The position numbers and the translations under genes are program-made. From Massilia sp. Root351 (GTDB lineage: Bacteria > Pseudomonadota > Gammaproteobacteria > Burkholderiales > Burkholderiaceae_D): a stretch of DNA of 64,000 nucleotides. Where the stretch lies: the NCBI RefSeq assembly GCF_001425045.1, contig NZ_LMDJ01000023.1:323420-387419 (forward strand), in the 5' to 3' direction. Below the pieces are notes generated by a model. The model saw nothing but the letters and a program-made list of their open reading frames with translations, had not been told where the DNA came from and searched no databases. The number at the start of each line of letters is the position of its first letter. Position 1 is the first letter of the stretch. Shown in pieces: positions 35,228 to 43,608 of the stretch.

Positions 35228-36648
35228 CCGGCGCTCCCGGTCCGGGCGGCGCCCGGCAGCGGCCGTCCCAGGTGGACGATGGCAAAGGCGGCAAGGATCA
35301 GTACCGCTGCTGCCCCGAATGCAGCCTGCATGCCGCCCGTCACGGCGCCCGGATCGGCGGCAGGCAGGCCGGACGCCGCCACGCCCAGTGCGTACACGGC
35401 CCCCATGGCTGACGCACCCGTAATGAGGCCCAGATTGCGCGACAGGTTCAACAAGCCCGACACTACGCCGCGCTGATCCTGGCAGGCGGCTGCCATGACG
35501 GCGGTATTGTTTGCTGCCTGGAACAGCGCATAGCCCGCAGTAAGCATGGCCAGCGGGCCGACGTAGCCGGGCACGCCGTAGCGGGCCGCCAGCAAAGGCA
35601 GCGCTGCGGCGCCGGCCAGCATGGCGGCCAGGCCGGACAGGCTCATGCGGTGCGCGCCGAGGCGGTCGACCAGCCGGCCGGCTGGAAAACCGGCCACTGC
35701 CGCCACCAGCGGTCCGGCGGACATGGCGAGACCTGTCTGGCCGGCATCCAGCGCCAGTGCGCCGCCCAGGTAGAACGGGCCGACTATCAGCGTCGCCATC
35801 ACAACCGTTGTCACCAGCGCGCTTGCCACAAAGCCTGCGCCGAGGGCTGCGTCGCTGAACATTGCCAACCGGATCAACGGCGAGCGCGCCTTCTTCTGGG
35901 AGAGCACGAAAACGACCGCGCCTGCGCCGGCGCACAGCAGCAGCGAGGCGTTCAGCCAGCCGAAATCGCCGCGCCCGGTGGTCATCGCGGTGGCGAACGC
36001 CGCCAGCGTGAGGGCCAGCAGCAAAGTGCCGAGATGATCGAAATGCGGGCGCGGCGCGGCGCCGGCCGGATGGTCTGCGGGCAGGAAGCGCTGCGCGAGG
36101 AGGGCGGCAAGCAGGCCCAGCGGCACAGTCACGCCAAATACGGCAGGCCACGCGGCCAGGCCGAGCAGCGCCCCGCCCAAGGTCGGTCCCAGCGCCGTGC
36201 CAGCGGCCGACATGGCGCCCAGCAGGCCCATGGCGCTGCCGGTCTTCGCCTTGGGTACGGAAGCTGCAACGAAGGCCATCGACAGCGCCATCATGGCGGC
36301 GGCGCCCAGGCCTTGCAAGGCGCGGGCAGCGATCAGTTGCCACAGTTCCGACGCCAGCGCGCACAGGCCCGAAGCGAGCGTGAACAGCAGGATGCCGCCG
36401 ACCAGCAAGCGGCGCCGGCCCACCAGGTCGCCCAGCCTGCCAACGCTGACGACCAGCGTCGTCACGGCCAGCAGATAGGCCAGCACCACCCATTGGACAT
36501 GCTGGAAGGTGGCATCGAAGGCGAGCGCCAGCGCCGGCAGGGCGACATTGGCGATGCTGGTTCCCAATGAGGAAAGCAGCGTGGTCAGCGAGAGCGCGGC
36601 CAGCGCGCGCCCGGCGGCGCGCGCGAGCGGCGGAGTGGTGATATTCAT
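35224..36648 (-). CDS. DHA2-family MFS drug/solute efflux transporter
   Basis: The 474-residue membrane protein has about 14 hydrophobic segments. It shows the DHA2 pattern: LGTSIANVALPALALAF in helix 1, SVGRLGDLVGRRRLLVGG in the loop after helix 2, and LQGLGAAAMMALSMAFV in helix 4. This family exports drugs and hydrophobic compounds. It precedes and overlaps a porin gene and is divergent from a LysR regulator, which most likely controls it. Confidence 0.9.
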   Translation of the reverse strand: MNITTPPLARAAGRALAALSLTTLLSSLGTSIANVALPALALAFDATFQHVQWVVLAYLLAVTTLVVSVGRLGDLVGRRRLLVGGILLFTLASGLCALASELWQLIAARALQGLGAAAMMALSMAFVAASVPKAKTGSAMGLLGAMSAAGTALGPTLGGALLGLAAWPAVFGVTVPLGLLAALLAQRFLPADHPAGAAPRPHFDHLGTLLLALTLAAFATAMTTGRGDFGWLNASLLLCAGAGAVVFVLSQKKARSPLIRLAMFSDAALGAGFVASALVTTVVMATLIVGPFYLGGALALDAGQTGLAMSAGPLVAAVAGFPAGRLVDRLGAHRMSLSGLAAMLAGAAALPLLAARYGVPGYVGPLAMLTAGYALFQAANNTAVMAAACQDQRGVVSGLLNLSRNLGLITGASAMGAVYALGVAASGLPAADPGAVTGGMQAAFGAAAVLILAAFAIVHLGRPLPGAARTGSAG

Positions 36649-36777
36649 AAGGGCGTCCTGGTTGATTGCTTACCAAGCATCGTACCGGCGCGCGGGATAC
36701 GGCGGAAGGCGCAGCAATTGCAGCTTATTAGTGCAGCTGACGCCATATATGAAACGCATCCGTGCTATCGTTGAGGC

Positions 36778-37674
36778 ATGACTTCCCCCGATTTCAACTT
36801 GCTCGTTACGCTGGATGTGCTGCTGTCCGAGGGCAGCGTGGCGCGTGCGGCGCGGCGCCTGCGGCTCAGTCCGTCGGCCATGAGCCGGGCGCTGGCGCGG
36901 CTGCGTGTAACCACCGGCGACCCGCTGCTGGTGCGGGCCGGACGCGGCCTGGTGCCTACGCCGCGCGCGCTGGAACTGCGCGAGCGCGTCAGCCAGCTGG
37001 TGCAGGAAGCCGAGTCCGTGCTGCGGCCGGCGGAACGGCTGGACCTTGCCGGCCTGGTGCGCACATTCACGATCCGCGCGCGGGAAGGCTTCATCGACAA
37101 TTTCGGCGCCGAGCTGATCGCCCGTGTCTCGGCCGAAGCGCCCGGCGTACGGCTATGCTTCATCGACAAGTTGGACAAGGAAAGTACCGGGTTGCGCGAC
37201 GCGACGGTGGACCTGGAAACAGGCGTGGTCGGCAAGGCCACCGGCCCGGAAGTGCGCACCCGCGCGCTGTTTCGGGACCGCTTCGTGGGCGTGGTGCGCG
37301 CCGGCCATGCGCTTGGCGAGGGCACGGTGACGGCAGCCCGTTACGGCCAGGGCCGGCACGTCGCGGTATCGCGGCAAGGACAGGAAAGAGGGCCGATAGA
37401 TGAAGCACTACGGCAAGCGGGTCAAGAGCGGACGGTGGTCACCGTTGTCGGCAGTTTCGCAGCAGCGCTGGCGCTGGCCCGCGCCACGGATCTGATCGCC
37501 AGCGTGCCTGAACGACAAACCGGCAAACTGCGCGACGGCCTGCACAGCTTCCCGCTGCCGCTGGCCGCGCCGCAAATCACGGTGTCCATGCTGTGGCATC
37601 CGCGCATGGAAGCCGACCCGGCCCACCGCTGGCTGCGCGGCCTGGTTCACGCGATCTGCGCTGCGGAAGGCTAA
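36778..37674 (+). CDS. LysR family transcriptional regulator
   Basis: The 298-residue protein has an N-terminal winged helix-turn-helix (about 4-62; SVARAARRLRLSPSAMSRAL) and a LysR substrate-binding domain (about 90-295). It is divergent from the efflux/porin operon across a 129-bp spacer, the standard layout for a LysR regulator and its target. The spacer contains three gcagc/tgcag elements (36711-36737) around ttattag that could be part of a T-N11-A site, but no clean dyad is visible. Confidence 0.9.
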   Translation: MTSPDFNLLVTLDVLLSEGSVARAARRLRLSPSAMSRALARLRVTTGDPLLVRAGRGLVPTPRALELRERVSQLVQEAESVLRPAERLDLAGLVRTFTIRAREGFIDNFGAELIARVSAEAPGVRLCFIDKLDKESTGLRDATVDLETGVVGKATGPEVRTRALFRDRFVGVVRAGHALGEGTVTAARYGQGRHVAVSRQGQERGPIDEALRQAGQERTVVTVVGSFAAALALARATDLIASVPERQTGKLRDGLHSFPLPLAAPQITVSMLWHPRMEADPAHRWLRGLVHAICAAEG

Positions 37675-37812
37675 GCCGATCGGCCTTGCTCGCGAGTGTG
37701 GCAGACGCGGACGATGGCGACGGTCGAGTCCGGAATCCGCGCGGGGAGTGGGGTGTCTTTTCCAGGCTGCCGGTCCACGCCTTGGGCCGCCTCCATGCAA
37801 TATGCCGTGGCC

Positions 37813-38586
37813 TTACTGTATGAGCATTTCATGCAGTACCGCGGGGGCATCCGCGTAGAGCTTGACGACTGTCGAACTGCGGGTGCCGTAGCCGGGGGAC
37901 TCGATGCGCACTGCCGACAGCAGGCGCTCCACCTCGATCGGCACGCCGGTTTCCGGCAGGCGCAGGTCGGGGGCGCGGGTGGTGTCGGCCAGCATTTCGA
38001 AGTAGGCGTCGTCCGGCGCGCCGAGGCACAGCAGGCTGGCGAACTGGGCTTTCGTCTTCAGCACTTTCGGCCACGGCGAGTCCAGCGTGGCGTTGGACAG
38101 GCCGTAGATGCCGGGTGTCAGCGGCTGGCCGTTGCGCGGGTCGCCGTCGCCCTTGTTGGAGTACCAGATCAAGGTGTCGCGGTCGCCAATGACAAGGTTG
38201 AAGCCGTTGTAGGCATGCGCGCCTTCGCGGATATGGTCGATATACTCGGCCGGCGACAGGCTGCCGGCCAGGAAGTCGGACACCAGCTGCCCGCGCGAGG
38301 GCGCATCGGCCTTGTGTTCCTGCGGCGCGCGGATGTTTGTGATGGCCGCAAAGCGGGGCGAAGCGCCGCCTGCCGCGGCGCCGGCGTCCGCCCCGGCGTC
38401 GTTCCCGGCCTGGCTGATGCCCATCCAGCTGCCGCCGGCCTTCAGGTCGCGGCCCGCATAAATACGCGGCTGGTCCGGCCATGGTGCAGCCGGGGCCGCT
38501 TCGCGCGCGTAGTACTCATCGCGGTTGGCGGCGGCAATCAGCGGCACGGCCGGCACCACTTGCCACGCGAAAACAATCAAACACAT
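37813..38586 (-). CDS. NRDE family protein (TANGO2-like)
   Basis: The 257-residue protein begins MCLIVFAW with Cys2 exposed after Met removal and has N21-R-D-E24, the family name motif. GGSWMGIS and TNIRAP follow at typical places. NRDE/TANGO2 proteins have an Ntn-hydrolase-like architecture; bacterial function is unknown, although animal TANGO2 is linked to heme and lipid metabolism. The start overlaps the DUF4936 gene by 10 bp, making a three-gene minus-strand operon with ygfZ. Confidence 0.9.
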   Translation of the reverse strand: MCLIVFAWQVVPAVPLIAAANRDEYYAREAAPAAPWPDQPRIYAGRDLKAGGSWMGISQAGNDAGADAGAAAGGASPRFAAITNIRAPQEHKADAPSRGQLVSDFLAGSLSPAEYIDHIREGAHAYNGFNLVIGDRDTLIWYSNKGDGDPRNGQPLTPGIYGLSNATLDSPWPKVLKTKAQFASLLCLGAPDDAYFEMLADTTRAPDLRLPETGVPIEVERLLSAVRIESPGYGTRSSTVVKLYADAPAVLHEMLIQ

Positions 38587-38867
38587 GAGTTCAAGTCCGT
38601 AAAAACTTCAGTGTGGCGGGGGCCGGCGGTCAGCGGCGCCAGCCCCGACTGCTGGACGGCGGCCGACAGCGCGGCCTCGAACCCGTCCGGCACCGCCGGA
38701 TAAACTTCCATCCAGGTCTGCAAGCCATCCCTGGCCTGCGGACGGCGCTTCAGCTGCGGCGCGGCGCCGCAAGCGCTGGCCAGCCCGGCCTGCATGGCCG
38801 TGACCGCTCCGTGCAGGGCTGCCGTGTCGGCTTCCCGCACCTGGTAGTAAATATACAAATCGGTCAT
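38577..38867 (-). CDS. DUF4936 family protein
   Basis: This 96-residue protein (MTDLYIYYQVREADTAALHG at the start) matches the small DUF4936 family seen in Burkholderiales, a likely dimeric alpha/beta-barrel-type fold. Function is unknown. It starts one base after the ygfZ stop and its end overlaps the NRDE gene, so all three genes are translated from one message. Conserved company with a folate-binding iron-sulfur maintenance protein suggests a housekeeping role. Confidence 0.8.
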   Translation of the reverse strand: MTDLYIYYQVREADTAALHGAVTAMQAGLASACGAAPQLKRRPQARDGLQTWMEVYPAVPDGFEAALSAAVQQSGLAPLTAGPRHTEVFTDLNSCV

Positions 38868-38868
38868 G

Positions 38869-39885
38869 TCAGACGTCGAGCTTGTCCAGCACGTAGGGCA
38901 TGGGCAGGAACTCCAGCGCCACGCCGTGCGCCGCAGCCAGGCGCACCTGGCCCTGCTCCAGCGCATCGAGCTTCATTTCCACCAGCGCGTCCACGCCGCC
39001 CAGGCCGTTCGGCGCGGCGTTGACCACCATGCCGCAAGGCTGGGAAGGGTCGGACTCGGCGAACACTTCCGCACCCGCAGCTGCGGACGGGTCCGCAATG
39101 CGCACCAGGGCCGTGCGGCGCTTGAGCTTGCCCAGATACTGGCTGCGCGCGATGATTTCCTGGCCCGGATAGCACCCCTTCTTGAAATTCACGCCGCCCA
39201 GCAGCTCGAAATTGATCATCTGCGGCACGAACTGCTCCTGGGTGCCGGCGCCGATCTGCGGCACGCCGGCGTGGATCTCGGCCAGGCGCCAGGCTTCGTT
39301 GCCGCCCACGTTCAGCTTGTCCGCCAGCACCGGTGCGACGGTGGCGGCGATGTCCGCCGAGGTCAGCCACAGGTAGCGCGGCGCGCCGAAGGCGTCGGCC
39401 ACGCGCAGCAGCGTGCCGAGTGCGTGCTCGGTCTTGCTGTACGGGCGCTCGGGCAGCGGCTCGAACCAGGTCTGCAGCACCGCTTCGGCCATGCCGCCGC
39501 CCAGGCCCAGCACCACTTGCGTGCCTGGTGCATCGGTCGCGTCGGCCAGCTTGGTCTTGGCGCGCAGCACGAACATGCTCAGGCGTTTTTGCAGCGGAGG
39601 CTGGATTTCGCGCGGCAATTGCAGGAAGATGGATTCTTCGTTGCGCCACATCAGGAAAGTGGCTTGCAGCCGGCCTTTCGGGGTGCAGTAGCCGGCCAGG
39701 CGCACGTCGTCCTGGCCCAGGTGTTCGACGTCGTTGGTGAGCTGATTGTGCAGGAAACCGGCCGAGTCTTCGCCGGTCAATGCGATCAGGCCCTGGTCGG
39801 TGACGGCGGCAACAAAGCCCACGGCCAGTTCGGTCGGGGTCAGCGGCTTGCCCTGCGGCGTTAGAAGTTGATTCCAGTTACTCAT
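38869..39885 (-). CDS. ygfZ: Folate-binding protein YgfZ (iron-sulfur/tRNA modification)
   Basis: The 338-residue GcvT-related protein carries the diagnostic KGCYPGQE motif with the essential Cys238. YgfZ binds tetrahydrofolate and helps maintain certain Fe-S enzymes such as MiaB. The ATG at 39885 (MSNWNQLL) is preferred over a TTG three codons earlier because GGAA lies five bases before it. It heads the minus-strand operon with DUF4936 and NRDE and is divergent from mltG. Confidence 0.93.
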   Translation of the reverse strand: MSNWNQLLTPQGKPLTPTELAVGFVAAVTDQGLIALTGEDSAGFLHNQLTNDVEHLGQDDVRLAGYCTPKGRLQATFLMWRNEESIFLQLPREIQPPLQKRLSMFVLRAKTKLADATDAPGTQVVLGLGGGMAEAVLQTWFEPLPERPYSKTEHALGTLLRVADAFGAPRYLWLTSADIAATVAPVLADKLNVGGNEAWRLAEIHAGVPQIGAGTQEQFVPQMINFELLGGVNFKKGCYPGQEIIARSQYLGKLKRRTALVRIADPSAAAGAEVFAESDPSQPCGMVVNAAPNGLGGVDALVEMKLDALEQGQVRLAAAHGVALEFLPMPYVLDKLDV

Positions 39886-39989
39886 AAATTCCAATAATTT
39901 GACGATTAAAGCATTATCATTACGGCCTAATTATAGTGATGTAGAAGAATTCGCGCCGGACACCGCAAAAAAGCGCGTGCTCGGCATTA

Positions 39990-40012
39990 ACTGCCGGCCT
40001 TGACTGCCGGCC
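39990..40012 (+). repeat. 10-bp direct repeat before mltG
   Basis: actgccggcc occurs at 39990-39999 and 40003-40012, separated by ttg, 16 bp before the mltG start. Each unit contains the palindrome GCCGGC. Probably a slippage duplication; a regulatory role is possible but unsupported. Confidence 0.6.
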
Positions 40013-40027
40013 AAGTGGCTAGCAAAG

Positions 40028-41014
40028 ATGGCATTCATAAAAAAGACGATAGTATTGGGTATCCTGGCTGCTGCCGCAGCCGGCGGGGGATTTGCCTGGT
40101 GGGCCAGGCAGCCCATCATCACGGAAGAGCCGCCGATCGATTTCACCATCGTGCCCGGCAGCGGCGCGCACGCAGCAGGCCAGCAGATCGCCGAAGCCGG
40201 CGTTCCGATCCAGCCGCTGCTGTTCAACCTGCTGGCCCGTTTCACGCAAAAGTCGTCCAAACTCAAGGCTGGCGCGTATGAGCTCAAGCCCGGCACCACG
40301 CCGCTGCGGCTGATTGACCAGCTGGTGCGCGGCGAGTTCGCGCAGGAGCAACTGACCATCATCGAAGGCTGGACCTTCCGCCAGATGCGCCAGGCCGTGG
40401 CCACCCACAAAGGCTTGAAACACGATACCGTCGCCATGTCCGACACGGAACTGATGGCGCTGGTCTCGCCCGAGTTCAAGGCGCCCGAAGGGCTGTTCTT
40501 CCCGGATACCTATCTGTTCGCCAAGGGTTCGAGCGAGCTGGCCATTTTCCGCCAGGCGCACACCATGCTGATCGCCAAGCTGAGCGAGGCCTGGGAAAAG
40601 CGCGATCCGAACCTGCCCTACAAGAACCCCTACGAAGCGCTGACCATGGCGTCCATCGTGGAAAAGGAAACCGGGCAGAAGTCCGAGCGCGGCATGATCG
40701 CCGGCGTGTTCGTCAACCGCCTGCGCCTCGGCATGCTGCTGCAGACCGACCCCACCGTGATCTACGGCATGGGCGCCAGGTATGACGGCAAGATCCGTAA
40801 AAAGGACCTGGAGACCGACACCCCTTACAATACCTACACCCGGGCCGGCCTGCCGCCGACGCCGATTGCCTTGCCGGGCATGCAGTCGCTGACGGCGGCA
40901 CTGGCTCCCGCCAAGACGCCGGCGCTGTATTTCGTTTCGCGCGGCAACGGCACCAGCCAGTTTTCCGATAATCTGACCGACCACAACCGGGCAGTGAATC
41001 AGTACCAACGTTAA
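40028..41014 (+). CDS. mltG: Endolytic murein transglycosylase
   Basis: MltG cleaves nascent glycan strands at the inner membrane and sets their length. The 328-residue protein has one N-terminal transmembrane helix (about 5-26), a LysM-like region and the YceG domain with the catalytic E212 in ASIVEKETGQ, then FVNRLRLGMLLQTDPTVIYG. It is followed by tmk, holB and pilZ, the same order as yceG-tmk-holB-pilZ in Pseudomonas, which strengthens each call. Confidence 0.95.
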   Translation: MAFIKKTIVLGILAAAAAGGGFAWWARQPIITEEPPIDFTIVPGSGAHAAGQQIAEAGVPIQPLLFNLLARFTQKSSKLKAGAYELKPGTTPLRLIDQLVRGEFAQEQLTIIEGWTFRQMRQAVATHKGLKHDTVAMSDTELMALVSPEFKAPEGLFFPDTYLFAKGSSELAIFRQAHTMLIAKLSEAWEKRDPNLPYKNPYEALTMASIVEKETGQKSERGMIAGVFVNRLRLGMLLQTDPTVIYGMGARYDGKIRKKDLETDTPYNTYTRAGLPPTPIALPGMQSLTAALAPAKTPALYFVSRGNGTSQFSDNLTDHNRAVNQYQR

Positions 41015-41029
41015 AGAATTCAGAGTTAC

Positions 41030-41650
41030 ATGAAACAATATAGCGGCAAGTTCATCAGTTTCGAAGGCATAGACGGCGCCGGGAAATCGACCCACATCAG
41101 CTTTGTGACCGACTACATCCGCGCGCGCGGCATCCAGCTGGTCAGCACCCGCGAGCCGGGCGGCACGCCGCTGGGCGAGAAGATCCGCGAGTTGTTCCTG
41201 CACGAGAAAATGCACCTGGAAACCGAAACCTTGCTGGTGTTCGCCAGCCGCCGCGAACATCTGGCGCAAGTGATCGAGCCGGCGCTGGCCCGGGGTGACT
41301 GGGTGCTGACCGACCGCTTCACCGACGCCAGCTTCGCCTACCAGGGCGCAGGACGCGGCCTGGACCGCGCCAAGCTGGAAACGCTGGCGCACTGGGTGCA
41401 CGCCGACCTGGAGCCGGACCTGACCTTGTTGTTCGACGTGCCGCTGGAAGTGGCGCGCGCCCGCCTGGATTCCACCCGCGAACTGGACAAGTTCGAGCGC
41501 GAGAAGGAAGCCTTCTTTCATGCGACCCGCAACGAGTACCTGCGCCGCGCGGCCGAAGCGCCGCAGCGCTTTCGCGTGATCGACTCCACCCGCAGCATCG
41601 CCGTGATCCAGCAGGAACTGGCGGCCATCCTGGACGGCGCATTGGCATGA
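41030..41650 (+). CDS. tmk: Thymidylate kinase
   Basis: Tmk phosphorylates dTMP to dTDP. The 206-residue protein has the P-loop FEGIDGAGKSTH, the DRF motif (LTDRFTDASFAYQGAGRGLD) and the TREPGGTPLGEKIR segment. The stop overlaps the holB start by four bases (ATGA). Confidence 0.96.
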   Translation: MKQYSGKFISFEGIDGAGKSTHISFVTDYIRARGIQLVSTREPGGTPLGEKIRELFLHEKMHLETETLLVFASRREHLAQVIEPALARGDWVLTDRFTDASFAYQGAGRGLDRAKLETLAHWVHADLEPDLTLLFDVPLEVARARLDSTRELDKFEREKEAFFHATRNEYLRRAAEAPQRFRVIDSTRSIAVIQQELAAILDGALA

Positions 41651-42672
41651 GCACGGCCATCTACCCCTGGCAGGAAGCGGCCTGGACGCAGCTTAAGGCG
41701 CTGCGCGCGCGCATGCCGCACGCCATCCTGTTCCACGGCGCGGCCGGCACCGGCAAGGCCGACTTTATCGAGCATTTCGCCCAGTCGCTGCTGTGCGAGA
41801 ATGCCGGACCCGGCGGGCACGCCTGCGGCGCCTGCGTCTCCTGCGGCTGGTTCGGCCAGCAGAACCACCCCGACTTCCGCCGCGTGCGGCCCGAGTCCTT
41901 CGAGGACGAAGTGACCGGCGAGGGCGAGGATGGCGAGGAAAAGAAGGCGGCCAAGAGCAAGACGCCGTCGAAAGAGATCAAGATCGAGCAGATCCGGCAA
42001 CTGTCGGACTTCATGAATATTTCCACCCACCGCCAGGGCTTGCGCGTGGTGGTGCTGTATCCGGCCGAGGCGCTCAACATGCCGGCCTCGAACGCCTTGC
42101 TGAAAACGCTGGAAGAACCGCCGCCCGGCACGGTGTTCCTGCTGTCATCGAACAGCTTGGACCGGCTGCTGCCCACCATCCTGTCGCGCTGCCGCAAGTT
42201 TGCGCTGCCGATGCCCGGGCATGACGAAGCGCTGGCCTGGCTCAAGGCGCAAGGCGTGGCCGACGCCGACAGCTGGCTGCGCGAGCAGGGCGGCGCACCA
42301 CTGGCGGCCATGGCCCAGTCCGAGTCCGGCAGCCGCGAGGAAATGGACTTGCTGCTGCAAATGCTGGCCCACCCCAGCGTGGAGGCGGCGCTGCGCGCGG
42401 CCGACAAAATGCAGAAAGTGCCGCTGGCCGCGCTGGTTTCGTGGCTGCAGCGCTGGCTTTACGATATGTTTTCCTACAAACTGTCAGGCAACATCCGTTA
42501 TTATCCTCGGTACCGCAAGGAGTTGGCCGGGCTGGCCGACAAGGTGCACACGGCCAGGCTGATGGCGGCGATCAAGGGCGTCAACGAACGCCGCGCAATT
42601 GCCGACCATCCCTTGTCGCCCAAGCTGTTTATCGAGGACATGCTGCTGGACTACACGGCTAGCTGCGCTTGA
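41647..42672 (+). CDS. holB: DNA polymerase III delta' subunit
   Basis: HolB is a clamp-loader subunit. The 341-residue protein has the P-loop-like GAAGTGKADF near residue 32 and four zinc-binding cysteines (CENAGPGGHACGACVSC). SNALLKTLEEPP and LLPTILSRC follow, all standard for delta'. An acidic/lysine-rich insert (about 95-115, EGEDGEEKKAAKSKTPSKE) is longer than in Escherichia coli but common in Burkholderiales. It overlaps tmk and is followed by pilZ after 11 bp. Confidence 0.95.
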   Translation: MSTAIYPWQEAAWTQLKALRARMPHAILFHGAAGTGKADFIEHFAQSLLCENAGPGGHACGACVSCGWFGQQNHPDFRRVRPESFEDEVTGEGEDGEEKKAAKSKTPSKEIKIEQIRQLSDFMNISTHRQGLRVVVLYPAEALNMPASNALLKTLEEPPPGTVFLLSSNSLDRLLPTILSRCRKFALPMPGHDEALAWLKAQGVADADSWLREQGGAPLAAMAQSESGSREEMDLLLQMLAHPSVEAALRAADKMQKVPLAALVSWLQRWLYDMFSYKLSGNIRYYPRYRKELAGLADKVHTARLMAAIKGVNERRAIADHPLSPKLFIEDMLLDYTASCA

Positions 42673-42683
42673 AAGGAACCGAA

Positions 42684-43061
42684 TTGACCGGCAGTACCAT
42701 CGATCCGAATGCCGTACCGATAGCGCGGCCCACCGTGCTGTCGCTGGCCATCAAGGAAAAGGCTGCGCTGTACGCGGCCTACATGCCGTTCCTGAAGCAC
42801 GGCGGCATCTTCGTGCCGACCCAGAAGCCCTACAAGATAGGCGACGAGATCTACCTGATCCTCGCCTTGATGGACGACGCCACCAAGTACCCGATCGCAG
42901 GCAAAGTAGCCTGGATCACGCCGCCTTCGGCCGCCCACAACAAGGCGCAAGGGATAGGCCTGCATTTCCCCGACGACGAAACCGGCCAGCGCGTGCGCGC
43001 CCGCATCGAGGAAATCCTCGGCGCCGCGCTGCGCTCTTCGCGCGCCACGCATACCCTTTAA
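42684..43061 (+). CDS. pilZ: PilZ-domain type IV pilus assembly protein
   Basis: The 125-residue protein (SLAIKEKAALYAAYMPFLKH, GDEIYLILALMDD, IAGKVAWITPP, GIGLHF) closely follows the Pseudomonas aeruginosa PilZ layout. Like that protein it lacks the RxxxR c-di-GMP-binding motif, so it probably acts in pilus assembly with PilB/FimX-like partners and not as a c-di-GMP receptor. The TTG at 42684 is chosen for its AAGGA site six bases upstream; another TTG lies five codons earlier. Position after holB is the conserved one. Confidence 0.92.
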   Translation: MTGSTIDPNAVPIARPTVLSLAIKEKAALYAAYMPFLKHGGIFVPTQKPYKIGDEIYLILALMDDATKYPIAGKVAWITPPSAAHNKAQGIGLHFPDDETGQRVRARIEEILGAALRSSRATHTL

Positions 43062-43079
43062 TCATCTTAGCCTTTGCCT

Positions 43080-43595
43080 ATGTCTTTCCGCCACCGCATC
43101 GCCACGCTCGACGACCTGCCCACCATCGTCGCCATCTACAACAGCACCGTCGCTTCCCGCGAAGTCACCGCCGACACCGAACCGGTCTCGGTCGAGTCGC
43201 GCCTGGCCTGGTTTCACGAGCACACGCCGGAACGCCGCCCGCTGTGGGTGATCGAGCGCGCCGGCGACGATTCGGCCTCACCGGCCGTCCTTGGCTGGAT
43301 TTCATACTCCAATTTCTATGGCCGCCCGGCCTACTCGGGCACGGCTGAAGTGTCGATCTACATCGACGAAGCGGCGCGCGGCAAAGGCATTGGACGCTAC
43401 GCCTTGCAGCAAGCAATCGACTTTGCGCCCAGCATCAAGGTGCATACCTTGCTGGGCTTTATCTTCGGCCATAACCAGCCCAGCCTGGGCCTGTTCACCA
43501 AGTTCGGCTTTGAAACCTGGGCCAACCTGCCCAAAGTCGCCAACCTCGACGGCATCGAGCGTGACCTGATCATCCTCGGCAAACGCGTCGCCTGA
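43080..43595 (+). CDS. GNAT acetyltransferase, phosphinothricin-acetyltransferase-like
   Basis: The 171-residue protein resembles the Pat/YncA subfamily: LPTIVAIYNSTVASREVTAD at the N terminus, GTAEVSIYIDEAARGKGIGR for CoA binding near residue 95, then FGHNQPSLGLFTKFGFETWA. Such enzymes acetylate methionine derivatives or phosphinothricin-like amines. It interrupts the usual pilZ-tatD neighbourhood. The ATG at 43080 is used; an upstream TTG would add only two residues. Confidence 0.9.
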   Translation: MSFRHRIATLDDLPTIVAIYNSTVASREVTADTEPVSVESRLAWFHEHTPERRPLWVIERAGDDSASPAVLGWISYSNFYGRPAYSGTAEVSIYIDEAARGKGIGRYALQQAIDFAPSIKVHTLLGFIFGHNQPSLGLFTKFGFETWANLPKVANLDGIERDLIILGKRVA

Positions 43596-43608
43596 ATTGA
43601 ACGCCACC

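Noticed and set aside
35228..36676. An N-terminal extension joining the porin to the upstream transporter region
   Set aside because: The extension is out of frame with the transporter and has no coding character; a TTG at 35227 with a proper signal peptide explains the porin.
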